A stretch of DNA of 64,000 nucleotides from NCBI RefSeq assembly GCF_018861125.1, contig NZ_JAHKQN010000029.1:57531-121530 (forward strand), in the 5' to 3' direction. Source of the DNA: Cellulophaga baltica (GTDB lineage: Bacteria; Bacteroidota; Bacteroidia; Flavobacteriales; Flavobacteriaceae). How positions within the stretch are numbered: the stretch's first letter is position 1; each line of letters starts with the position of its first letter. This document shows positions 34,079-42,086 of the stretch, one piece after another. Below the pieces are notes generated by a model. The model did no database searches, had not been told where the DNA came from, and worked only from the letters and a program-made list of their open reading frames with translations. Made by a program: the position numbers and the translations under genes.

Positions 34079-35296
34079 ATGATAAATGTTACAAATATTC
34101 GTAAAGATTTTCCAATATTAAACCGTGAAGTAAACGGTAAGCCATTGGTTTATTTTGATAATGCAGCAACATCTCAAACTCCACAGCAGGTTATTGATGT
34201 TATTGTAGATTATTACAGTAATTACAATGCAAATATTCACCGTGGCGTTCATGCACTTTCCCAAGAAGCTACGGATAAATACGAACAAGCTAGGCAAACT
34301 ATTCAAAAGCATTTTAATGCGGCCAAAGCACACGAAATAATATTTACATCAGGTACAACACATGGTATAAATTTAGTGGCTAATGGTTTTTCATCACTAT
34401 TAAAAAAAGGCGATGAAATTATAGTTTCAGCAATGGAGCATCATTCTAATATTGTTCCTTGGCAAATGTTATGTGAGCGTACAGGTGCCATTTTAAAAGT
34501 AATCCCTATGAATTTAGAAGGAGAGCTTTTAATGGATGTTTACCATACTAATTTGTTGTCCGATAAAACAAAACTTGTTTTCTGCAACCATGTATCTAAC
34601 GCGTTAGGTACAGTAAACCCTATTAAAGAGATTATTGATGCTGCACATAAAGTTGGCGCGGCAGTTTTAATTGACGGAGCACAAGCAGCACCGCATATAA
34701 AAGCAGATGTACAAGCATTAGATATGGACTTTTATGTTGTTTCCGCACATAAAATTTGTGGTCCAACTGGGGAGGGTATTCTGTACGGTAAAGAAGAGTG
34801 GTTAAATAAATTACCACCGTATCAAGGAGGTGGTGAAATGATTGCTGAGGTTAGTTTTGAAAAAACTACTTATGCAGCTCTACCTCATAAATTTGAAGCA
34901 GGTACTCCAAATATTTGTGGGGGTATAGCTATGGCAGCGGGAATCGATTATATGAATGCTATTGGTTTTGATGCTATTGCAAGTTATGAGCATGAACTTT
35001 TAGACTATGCTACGGAACAGCTTTTAGCTATTGAGGGTTTAAAAATTTATGGTACTGCTAAAGAGAAAACAGCAGTAATTTCATTTAATATAGGTGTAAT
35101 TCACCCTTATGATATTGGTTCTATTCTAGATAAATTAGGTGTTGCGGTACGTACAGGTCACCATTGTGCACAACCTATTATGGATTTTTTTAAAATACCA
35201 GGTACGGTAAGAGCTAGCTTTAGTTTTTACAATACTAAAGAAGAAATTGATGTTATGGTTGCTGCATTGATGCGTGCAAAAGGAATGTTAGAGTAA
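34079..35296 (+). CDS. sufS: cysteine desulfurase SufS
   Basis: 405-aa group II PLP enzyme that removes sulfur from cysteine for Fe-S assembly. PLP lysine is K225 (VSAHKICGPTG), with H120-H121 region (MEHHSNIVPW) and the persulfide Cys C363 (RTGHHCAQP). The start at ATG 34079 is chosen because the TTG at 34058 lies in the -7 box. SufE, its activator, follows with its own promoter. Confidence 0.96.
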   Translation: MINVTNIRKDFPILNREVNGKPLVYFDNAATSQTPQQVIDVIVDYYSNYNANIHRGVHALSQEATDKYEQARQTIQKHFNAAKAHEIIFTSGTTHGINLVANGFSSLLKKGDEIIVSAMEHHSNIVPWQMLCERTGAILKVIPMNLEGELLMDVYHTNLLSDKTKLVFCNHVSNALGTVNPIKEIIDAAHKVGAAVLIDGAQAAPHIKADVQALDMDFYVVSAHKICGPTGEGILYGKEEWLNKLPPYQGGGEMIAEVSFEKTTYAALPHKFEAGTPNICGGIAMAAGIDYMNAIGFDAIASYEHELLDYATEQLLAIEGLKIYGTAKEKTAVISFNIGVIHPYDIGSILDKLGVAVRTGHHCAQPIMDFFKIPGTVRASFSFYNTKEEIDVMVAALMRAKGMLE

Positions 35297-35351
35297 TATG
35301 TACGTAATTATTTAGTACTTTTTCGACTTAGTTATTACATTCTTAAAATGG

Positions 35352-35382
35352 TTGAAATCTACTCTAACATATTGTATTTTTG
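35352..35382 (+). promoter_or_regulatory. promoter of sufE
   Basis: TTG (35352-35354), 20-base spacer, TATTTTTG (35375-35382), 42 bases before the ATG. Confidence 0.65.
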
Positions 35383-35424
35383 TAATCATTAAATTCTTCT
35401 TTTTCTGAAGATTAATAATAGTTT

Positions 35425-35847
35425 ATGACAATTAAAGAGATACAGGCAGATATAGTAGATGAGTTTTCAATGTTTGAAGATTGGATGCAACGTTATGAAT
35501 ATATGATTGAGTTAGGAAAATCACTCCCTATCATTGAAGAGCAATATAAAACAGACGATAATATTATAAAAGGCTGTCAAAGTAAAGTGTGGGTTCATGC
35601 TGATTTAGAAACAGATAAATTAGTATTTACAGCTGATAGTGATGCAATAATCACAAAAGGTATAATAGCAATATTAATACGTGCATTTAGCAATCAGAAA
35701 CCACAAGACATTATAGATGCAAATACCGATTTTATTGATGAGATTGGTTTAAAAGAGCATTTGTCACCGACAAGGGCAAATGGTTTGGTGAGTATGATCA
35801 AACAAATAAAATTATATGCGATTGCATACCAAACCCAATTAGGATAG
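35425..35847 (+). CDS. sufE: SufE-family sulfur acceptor
   Basis: 140-aa protein that accepts the persulfide sulfur from SufS and stimulates it. The active cysteine is C51 in IKGCQSKVWV, the invariant family motif. It forms a unit with DUF59 (15-base gap), DUF2480 and probably DUF3078 genes that follow. Confidence 0.95.
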   Translation: MTIKEIQADIVDEFSMFEDWMQRYEYMIELGKSLPIIEEQYKTDDNIIKGCQSKVWVHADLETDKLVFTADSDAIITKGIIAILIRAFSNQKPQDIIDANTDFIDEIGLKEHLSPTRANGLVSMIKQIKLYAIAYQTQLG

Positions 35848-35862
35848 TTAAAAGATAAAAAG

Positions 35863-36189
35863 ATGAGCGATACAGCAATAGATACTCAAGAGTTAGGTGA
35901 AAAAATTGTAGTAGTATTAAAAACTATTTATGATCCTGAAATACCAGTTGATATATATGAACTAGGTCTTATTTATGATGTTTTTGTAAATGAAGATTTT
36001 GAAGTTAAAATATTAATGACATTAACGTCACCAAATTGCCCTGTAGCAGAATCATTACCAGCAGAGGTTGAAGAAAAGGTGAAATCACTAGATGCAATTA
36101 AAGATGCTGAAGTTGAAATTACTTTTGATCCACCTTGGACTCAAGATTTAATGAGTGAAGAAGCTAAATTAGAACTAGGAATGCTTTAA
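35863..36189 (+). CDS. DUF59/MIP18-family Fe-S assembly protein (SufT-like)
   Basis: 108-aa protein with the DUF59 signature YDPEIPVDIYELGLIYDV and LMTLTSPNCPVAESLP, where the Cys is the conserved one. SufT-type proteins help mature Fe-S proteins; position in the SUF cluster agrees. It ends with the usual FDPPWTQDLMSEEAKLELGML. Cytoplasmic. Confidence 0.93.
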   Translation: MSDTAIDTQELGEKIVVVLKTIYDPEIPVDIYELGLIYDVFVNEDFEVKILMTLTSPNCPVAESLPAEVEEKVKSLDAIKDAEVEITFDPPWTQDLMSEEAKLELGML

Positions 36190-36205
36190 ATAAGCTTACC
36201 AGTAT

Positions 36206-36709
36206 ATGGATGAAATAGTAAATAGAGTTTCTCAGAGTAAGCTAATTACTTTCAATTTGGAAGATTATTATCCAAAAGGGAAGCGTATAGTTATAGATAT
36301 TAAAGATTGGCTGTATGAAGGTTTTATACTTCGTGAGAAAGATTTTCGTGAGGTTCTAGAACAACATGATTGGACCAAATATCAAGATTCATATGTGGCT
36401 TTGGGTTGTAGTACCGATGCTATAATTCCTGGTTGGGCATACATGTTAATTGCAACGAAACTTCAGCCATATGTTAAAAAAGTGATAACAGGAACTCTTG
36501 AAAATTTAGAGACAATATTGTATCAAACTATAATTGAAAACCTTGATGTTTCAAGTTTTGAAGGTAAACCAGTAATCATAAAAGGCTGTAGCTCAAAGCC
36601 AGTTCCAACAAATGCATATGTTATGGCTACTACAAAAATTCAGACTGTTGCTAAAAATGTTATGTATGGTGAAGCGTGTTCTTCTGTTCCACTATTTAGA
36701 AAAATTTAA
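36206..36709 (+). CDS. DUF2480-family protein
   Basis: 167-aa cytoplasmic protein of DUF2480, a Bacteroidetes family usually found after the sufE-DUF59 pair. Two conserved Cys-containing segments, VALGCSTDAIIPGWAYM and IIKGCSSKPVPTNAYV, could contact a metal or Fe-S cluster, though function is unknown. A role in Fe-S assembly is inferred from neighbours only. It follows the DUF59 gene by 16 bases. Confidence 0.88.
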   Translation: MDEIVNRVSQSKLITFNLEDYYPKGKRIVIDIKDWLYEGFILREKDFREVLEQHDWTKYQDSYVALGCSTDAIIPGWAYMLIATKLQPYVKKVITGTLENLETILYQTIIENLDVSSFEGKPVIIKGCSSKPVPTNAYVMATTKIQTVAKNVMYGEACSSVPLFRKI

Positions 36710-36731
36710 GATTAAGTTGTAGATATATTCA

Positions 36732-36739
36732 TACCTTTG
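36732..36739 (+). promoter_or_regulatory. -7 promoter box of the DUF3078 gene
   Basis: TACCTTTG, 33 bases before the ATG at 36773; a TTG lies only 12 bases further up, too close for a standard -33. Confidence 0.5.
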
Positions 36740-36772
36740 GCGTTGATTTTTTTAAACACTAAACATTAAATT

Positions 36773-37699
36773 ATGAAAAAATTAGTATTGACGTTAGTAG
36801 CTACATTTGCATTAGCATCTAGTTACGGGCAAACAACAGAGGCTGAATTAAAAGCTGAAAAAAAGGCCAAGAATGATTCTATCGCAGCAATTCAAGGTCG
36901 TGTAGATGCAATTCAGAAAGAAATTGACAACATGCCGGGCTGGAAAAAAGGAGCTTTTGGTACTATTGGTGGTAGCTTGTCAAATTTTAATAACTGGTAT
37001 GCACAAGGAACACCAAACAACAGTTCAGGTACTATTGGGTTTACAGTAAATGCTTTTGCTAATCTTAAGCAAGAAAAGTTTTTCTGGAACAACTCTTTAA
37101 ATGCAAATCTTTCTTGGGTAAAGTTAGATGATAAAGATGATGATACTGATAGTGATGAATTTGAAGCAACTACTGATGTTTTTACAATAACATCTTTATA
37201 CGGTAGAAACTTAACTAAGCATTTTGCTTTATCTGCTTTAGGTGAGTACAGAACTACAATTATCAACAACTTTAACGATCCTGGTTATTTAGATTTAGGT
37301 ATTGGTGGTACTTGGACTCCTATTCAAGATTTAGTAGTAGTAATTCACCCATTAAACTATAATTTTGTTTTTAGCGATGAAGATGCTATTTATGAGTCAT
37401 CTTTAGGTGCTAAAATAGTTGCAGATTATACTAAAAAATTAGGTGCAATTAGCTTTAAAACTAACTTATCTTCTTTTCTTAGTTATGAAAGTTCTGATTT
37501 ATCAAGTGTAACTTGGACAAACTCTTTTGGGTATACATTATGGAAAATGATTGGTGTTGGTTTTGACTTTGGTTTAAGAAGCAATAAACAAGAGGCTTTA
37601 GATTACTCTAATAATACTTTAGGTAACAGTGATACTTTTGATACCGTAGATAATGACTTACAGACTTTTTGGATGCTAGGTTTAAACTATTCTTTCTAA
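36773..37699 (+). CDS. DUF3078-family outer-membrane protein
   Basis: 308-aa exported protein. Signal peptide to about residue 19 (VATFALASSYGQ), then a charged coiled-coil helix (TEAELKAEKKAKNDSIAAIQGRV...), then the family barrel starting GWKKGAFGTIGGSLSNFNNWYAQG. It ends in Phe (GLNYSF), as outer-membrane barrels do. Function unknown. A second member lies at 49019-50125 without the helix. Confidence 0.88.
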   Translation: MKKLVLTLVATFALASSYGQTTEAELKAEKKAKNDSIAAIQGRVDAIQKEIDNMPGWKKGAFGTIGGSLSNFNNWYAQGTPNNSSGTIGFTVNAFANLKQEKFFWNNSLNANLSWVKLDDKDDDTDSDEFEATTDVFTITSLYGRNLTKHFALSALGEYRTTIINNFNDPGYLDLGIGGTWTPIQDLVVVIHPLNYNFVFSDEDAIYESSLGAKIVADYTKKLGAISFKTNLSSFLSYESSDLSSVTWTNSFGYTLWKMIGVGFDFGLRSNKQEALDYSNNTLGNSDTFDTVDNDLQTFWMLGLNYSF

Positions 37700-37756
37700 G
37701 TAATAGTAATTATAAAATCTATAAAAATAAATATAGATTTTAAAGGTGAAATAAAT

Positions 37757-37787
37757 AAAAACCCCAGAATTTTATCCTGGGGTTTTT
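37757..37787. terminator. bidirectional terminator
   Basis: AAAAACCCCAG / CTGGGGTTTTT, 11-bp stem with 9-base loop, between convergent DUF3078 and ASCH genes. Confidence 0.85.
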
Positions 37788-37899
37788 CATATTTAATATT
37801 GTTTGTGTCACCTATCTTTTAATGATTATAAACTTTAAAATTATTTAGTTGTCAAATAGTAAACGTGTGTAACTTTGGCCTGTTTAATGCCTAATTGTT

Positions 37900-38355
37900 T
37901 TATTCGTATACTTTTTCAAATTCTTGACAAACAATAATCATACTTTCATTAGGTGTTTTCTTGAACACATGAAGCTCTCTTGAGAAATAATCCCAATGTG
38001 TTTTTTTCCAGGAATCTAAGGTTTTATCACCTTCTTTAATTGCAAAATCAGAATCAATAGCGAAAAAAGGTTTTAGCTTAACTGCTGTAATTTTTATAAT
38101 GCACTTCGGATTTTTATTCCAATCTGTAATAACTAAATAAGACCCAATTTTAGGTAAGGTTTCATTTTTATTTTGTAAAGCAATTAATGTATTTGAAGTT
38201 GCTTTTTTTAAACCCTTTAATGTCAAATCAACTGATGAGTTAGCTTCACTTTCATTATCTGATAAGTGAATTGTTCTAGGGGTTTCTACAAGCACATTTT
38301 TTAAATTTTTATCTAGATAATTGTCCCACATAGTTTGGGCTGAGGTATTTTCCAT
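37900..38355 (-). CDS. ASCH-domain protein
   Basis: 151-aa protein of the ASCH family (PUA-like fold, RNA-binding or nucleotide-related). The LPKIGSYLVITDWNKNPKCIIKIT strand-turn and the C-terminal EGDKTLDSWKKTHWDYFSREL match the family, whose members include N4-acetylcytidine amidohydrolase YqfB. Catalytic identity is not certain here. It is flanked by a terminator downstream and a -7 box about 70 bases upstream. Confidence 0.83.
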   Translation of the reverse strand: MENTSAQTMWDNYLDKNLKNVLVETPRTIHLSDNESEANSSVDLTLKGLKKATSNTLIALQNKNETLPKIGSYLVITDWNKNPKCIIKITAVKLKPFFAIDSDFAIKEGDKTLDSWKKTHWDYFSRELHVFKKTPNESMIIVCQEFEKVYE

Positions 38356-38424
38356 ATTTATTCTAAAATAAGTACTAATAATTTTTTTTGATAGATAAGT
38401 TTAAACTAAATATAAATTAACTTT

Positions 38425-38432
38425 CAAACTTA
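38425..38432 (-). promoter_or_regulatory. candidate -7 box of the ASCH gene
   Basis: Minus strand reads TAAGTTTG, 69 bases before the ATG; no -33 TTG at normal spacing. Confidence 0.35.
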
Positions 38433-39031
38433 TCCAGAATACTAATTTACATAGTATTTTTTAATCACTATATATTTCATACTTAATTTATCCATTCAAC
38501 CTCTACATTGTTAATTTCAACAATGTTGTAATAGTTAAAGGCAATTATTTTATTTCTATTTCTGTATATTTATAGTAGTTTATGCTTGATTTTATGTATA
38601 GTTATTGGAGTAATATTTTTAATTTTAGGCATAGTTAAATTTCCCTAAAGTATTTATCTTTTAAAAGCTTCATTTAATAACTTTATTGCCTGTAAACTTA
38701 AATCTTGAGCTGTAAATTTAAATTGAAGAAAGTTTGTTGAGTGCTACTTAAATTTCATGTTATATTTTAGGAGAATTATTCAGTTAAATAGTTGTTTAAA
38801 ACCATTAATTAAATTGTTGAGAATCAGGTTGATTATAGCTTTACTGGTTTATTTGAATTTTTAGTTTTGTTACATATTGGCGTATTATAACTAATTTTAA
38901 TAGTGATATTTGAATGGATGTGAATATTTTAACTGAAATTCTATAATAGAAGATATAGTTAAAACGTTTGATGATTTTACAAGTAGTTCAACTGATGAAA
39001 AAGTATTTTGGGCTTTAATAATATATATTAA
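38433..39031. other. AT-rich intergenic region with direct and inverted repeats
   Basis: No convincing gene in about 600 bases. There is a 7-bp hairpin CATTGTT/AACAATG at 38506-38525, and a direct repeat CTGTAAA(C/T)TTAAAT at 38690-38703 and 38710-38723 with a 20-bp period. A TTG at 38737-38739 and TATTTTAG at 38763-38770 could form a rightward promoter. A 35-codon ORF at 38757-38864 overlaps that box and is not called. Confidence 0.4.
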
Positions 39032-39838
39032 ATGAAGTTTATATATCTAATTTTAATTTTGATAATTTTTTCATGTAAAAATGAAGAAAATAAATCAGCT
39101 GAAAATCCTTCACCTGAATTTATAACTTATGAAGAATATTCAGGAAAAGAACCAAACATGCCTAAAGAAACAGAAGTTTACGTTCCGGTGCCTCCTGTAG
39201 TTTCAGTAAAAGAAAGTAACGGTGTGCCAAGCGATGCTATTACCTTATTTGATAATGATAATTTAGATGAATGGGTGAGTGTTAATGATAATTCTAAAAT
39301 AGTAGATTGGACCATTAATGCAGATAGTAGTTTTACAATAAAAAGTATAACAGGAAATATTAGAACAATTAAAGAATTTGGAGATATTCAATTGCATTTA
39401 GAATGGAAATCGCCAATTGATAATGCTTCTAATGTTGGTCAAGAAGTTGATAGTGGTGTTTTTTTGCAAGGCAGATATGAAATTCAAATACTAGATAATA
39501 CTAGTAACACAAATTTTACTAATGGATTTGTTGCATCTGTTTACAAACAACAAATACCTTTGGTTAAAGCCACTATGCCAATGGGTAAATGGAATACTTT
39601 TGACATAGTTTACCATGCTCCAGAATTTGATAAAAGAGGACATAAAACAAAATCAGCAACTATAACTTTATTGCATAATGGGGTTTTAGTTCAAGATAAT
39701 GCAGAAATTAAAGGAACAACTCGATTTATAGGTTGGCCAAAAAACGAAGCCCACGGTAAAGCTCCAATAATTCTTCAAAATCATAAGGATAGTCGTAAGA
39801 TTAGTTTTAGAAATATTTGGGTTCGGGAATTAAACTAG
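39032..39838 (+). CDS. DUF1080-domain lipoprotein
   Basis: 268-aa predicted lipoprotein; the lipobox is IFSC with C15 as the lipid-anchor Cys. A linker of about 40 residues is followed by a DUF1080 (concanavalin-like, 3-keto-disaccharide hydrolase) domain: ITLFDNDNLDEWVSV, VDSGVFLQGRYEIQILDN, and a final ILQNHKDSRKISFRNIWVREL. It probably acts on sugars at the cell envelope, but the substrate is unknown and no CAZyme neighbours support a guess. Confidence 0.88.
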   Translation: MKFIYLILILIIFSCKNEENKSAENPSPEFITYEEYSGKEPNMPKETEVYVPVPPVVSVKESNGVPSDAITLFDNDNLDEWVSVNDNSKIVDWTINADSSFTIKSITGNIRTIKEFGDIQLHLEWKSPIDNASNVGQEVDSGVFLQGRYEIQILDNTSNTNFTNGFVASVYKQQIPLVKATMPMGKWNTFDIVYHAPEFDKRGHKTKSATITLLHNGVLVQDNAEIKGTTRFIGWPKNEAHGKAPIILQNHKDSRKISFRNIWVRELN

Positions 39839-39906
39839 CGTAAAATTTTAAAATTTAGTTACATTTTTCCTTCAATAATTCTCTAAAGTAAAAGATGAAA
39901 TTTGAG

Positions 39907-39914
39907 TATCTTTG
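39907..39914 (+). promoter_or_regulatory. -7 promoter box of yicC-gmk-nadD
   Basis: TATCTTTG, 19 bases before the yicC ATG at 39934. Confidence 0.6.
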
Positions 39915-39933
39915 CAAAAAATAAAATCTACAT

Positions 39934-40791
39934 ATGATTCATTCAATGACGGGGTTTGGAAAACACGTAATCCAACTCCCAAGTAAAAAAATTACCATTG
40001 AGATTAAATCTTTAAACAGTAAGAGTTTAGATTTAAATGCAAGAATGCCATCAGCTTACAAAGAAAAAGAGTTGCAACTACGTAAAACAATAGCGAGTGC
40101 ATTAGTAAGAGGTAAAGTAGATTTTGGCTTGTATGTTGAAAATACAGGTAATGCAACTACATCAGTTATTAATGAGGTTGTTGTAAAACAATACATGGCG
40201 CAATTAAATGAGATAGCTAATGTTGAAGATGTTCAGTTATTAGAAATGGCAATGCGTATGCCAGATGCTATGAAAACTGAACGAGAAGATATTGATGAAC
40301 ATGAGTTTGTAGCTATTGAAGAAGCTTTAGAGGTAGCTTTAAAAGATATTAATAAATTTAGAGCTGAAGAAGGTCAAGTTTTAGATAATGATTTTGTAGG
40401 TAGAATAAGTACTATTAAAATGTTGTTGGCTGAAGTAGCTGCTCTTGATAAAGATAGATTAGCAACAATTCGTGAGCGATTAGAAAGAGCAGTATCTGAT
40501 TTAAAAACAGATTTAGATGCAAATCGTTTTGAGCAAGAGTTAATTTATTACCTTGAAAAATACGATATTACTGAAGAAAAAGTAAGATTGGCGAACCACT
40601 TAGATTATTTTATGACCACTTTAAAATCAGAGGATTCTAATGGTAGAAAACTAGGTTTTATTTGCCAAGAAATAGGTAGAGAAATAAATACAATTGGCTC
40701 AAAAGCAAATTTTGCACCTTTACAACAAGTAGTGGTTCAAATGAAAGATGAGTTAGAGAAAATTAAAGAACAAATGCTTAATGTTTTGTAA
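39934..40791 (+). CDS. YicC/YloC-family endoribonuclease
   Basis: 285-aa protein with the N-terminal MIHSMTGFGKH motif and the C-terminal DUF1732 segment (FEQELIYYLEKYDITEEKVRLANHLDYF, then GRKLGFICQEIGREINTIGSKAN). YicC-family members are RNA-cleaving endoribonucleases acting on RNA in the cytoplasm. Its stop and the gmk ATG overlap by one base, and gmk-nadD follow, an operon seen widely in bacteria. Confidence 0.92.
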   Translation: MIHSMTGFGKHVIQLPSKKITIEIKSLNSKSLDLNARMPSAYKEKELQLRKTIASALVRGKVDFGLYVENTGNATTSVINEVVVKQYMAQLNEIANVEDVQLLEMAMRMPDAMKTEREDIDEHEFVAIEEALEVALKDINKFRAEEGQVLDNDFVGRISTIKMLLAEVAALDKDRLATIRERLERAVSDLKTDLDANRFEQELIYYLEKYDITEEKVRLANHLDYFMTTLKSEDSNGRKLGFICQEIGREINTIGSKANFAPLQQVVVQMKDELEKIKEQMLNVL

Positions 40792-41369
40792 TGAAAGGAG
40801 GTAAACTAATTATATTTTCAGCACCTTCTGGTAGTGGGAAAACAACAATAGTAAGGCACTTATTGGAGCATGATGATTTAAACTTAGCATTCTCTATATC
40901 AGCAACTTCTAGGCCTCGAAGAGGTAAAGAGAAAAATGGTGAACATTATTATTTTATGTCACTTTCTGAATTTAAAAATCATATTAAACATGATGATTTT
41001 TTAGAGTGGGAAGAAGTGTACCGCGATAATTTTTATGGTACTTTAAAGAGTGAAGTAGAACGTTTATGGGCAGAAGGCAAAAATGTAATTTTCGATATTG
41101 ATGTTGTAGGCGGACTCAGAATAAAAAAGAAGTTTCCTGATCAAACATTGGCTGTATTTGTTAAACCACCAAGTGTTGATGAATTAAAAATTCGCCTAAA
41201 GAAAAGAAGTACCGAGAGTGACGATAAGATAAACATGCGAGTTGCAAAGGCATCAGTAGAATTAGCAACCGCTCCACAGTTTGATAAAATTATTAAAAAT
41301 TACGATTTAGATACCGCTTTAGTTGAAGCTAAAGAGTTGGTTGCAGAATTTATTAAGTCTGATAAATAG
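40791..41369 (+). CDS. gmk: guanylate kinase
   Basis: 192-aa kinase converting GMP to GDP with ATP. P-loop APSGSGKTT is at 11-19; the GMP-binding SATSRPRRGKEKNGEHYYFMS and YGTLKSEV segments follow. Usual family length. It begins on the last base of yicC, and nadD starts one base after its stop. Confidence 0.96.
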   Translation: MKGGKLIIFSAPSGSGKTTIVRHLLEHDDLNLAFSISATSRPRRGKEKNGEHYYFMSLSEFKNHIKHDDFLEWEEVYRDNFYGTLKSEVERLWAEGKNVIFDIDVVGGLRIKKKFPDQTLAVFVKPPSVDELKIRLKKRSTESDDKINMRVAKASVELATAPQFDKIIKNYDLDTALVEAKELVAEFIKSDK

Positions 41370-41370
41370 A

Positions 41371-41955
41371 GTGAAAAAAGTAGGGTTATATTTCGGAACA
41401 TTCAATCCTATCCACATGGGGCATTTGATAATTGCAAACCATATGGTTGAATTTTCCGAATTAGATGAAGTTTGGTTTGTGGTAACCCCACAGAGTCCAT
41501 TTAAAACCAAAAAATCACTTTTGAACAACAACGATAGGTATCAAATGGTATATGATGCCACAGAGGCATATGATAAATTAAAACCAAGTACTATTGAGTT
41601 TAATTTGCCACAACCTAATTATACCATAAATACTTTAGTACATCTTTCTGAAAAGTATCCTAAGGGACATGAATTTTCTTTAATAATGGGAGAAGATAAT
41701 TTAAAGAGTTTTCATAAGTGGAAAAATTATGAAATAATGCTTGAGGATTATAACATTTATATATATCCAAGAGTCTCAGAAGGGGAAATAGACCACCAGT
41801 TTAAAAGTCACCCTAAAGTACATCGTGTAGATGCGCCTATAATGGAAATTTCTTCGACTTTTATTCGTAAAGCTCATAAAGAAGGTAAAAATATTAAGCC
41901 ATTATTACCTCTTGAAACTTGGGAGTATATAGATAAAATGAATTTTTACAGATAG
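41371..41955 (+). CDS. nadD: nicotinate-nucleotide adenylyltransferase
   Basis: 194-aa nucleotidyltransferase making deamido-NAD from nicotinate mononucleotide and ATP. The GLYFGTFNPIHMGH N-terminus with HxGH and the C-terminal ISSTFIRK signature are present. I place the start at GTG 41371, one base after gmk, because the longer frame opened by TTG 41323 lies inside gmk and adds 16 unrelated residues. Confidence 0.93.
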   Translation: MKKVGLYFGTFNPIHMGHLIIANHMVEFSELDEVWFVVTPQSPFKTKKSLLNNNDRYQMVYDATEAYDKLKPSTIEFNLPQPNYTINTLVHLSEKYPKGHEFSLIMGEDNLKSFHKWKNYEIMLEDYNIYIYPRVSEGEIDHQFKSHPKVHRVDAPIMEISSTFIRKAHKEGKNIKPLLPLETWEYIDKMNFYR

Positions 41956-42086
41956 ATATTCTTCTTATTAATTTTATTTAATAAAAATCTATACTTTTCA
42001 CATTAAATATGTTAATCTTATTTTAAACGGATTTGTATTAGTTTGCTTTTTTCTAATTTAGAAAGTTATAAACTAACTCATATTTT

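Noticed and set aside
38757-38864. 35-codon ORF encoding a basic, hydrophobic peptide (MLYFRRIIQL...)
   Set aside because: The only plausible promoter box lies inside it, composition is not distinctive, and no conservation can be tested here.
41323-41370. TTG start for nadD inside gmk
   Set aside because: The added 16 residues are gmk sequence in another frame; the GTG at 41371 gives the standard NadD N-terminus.
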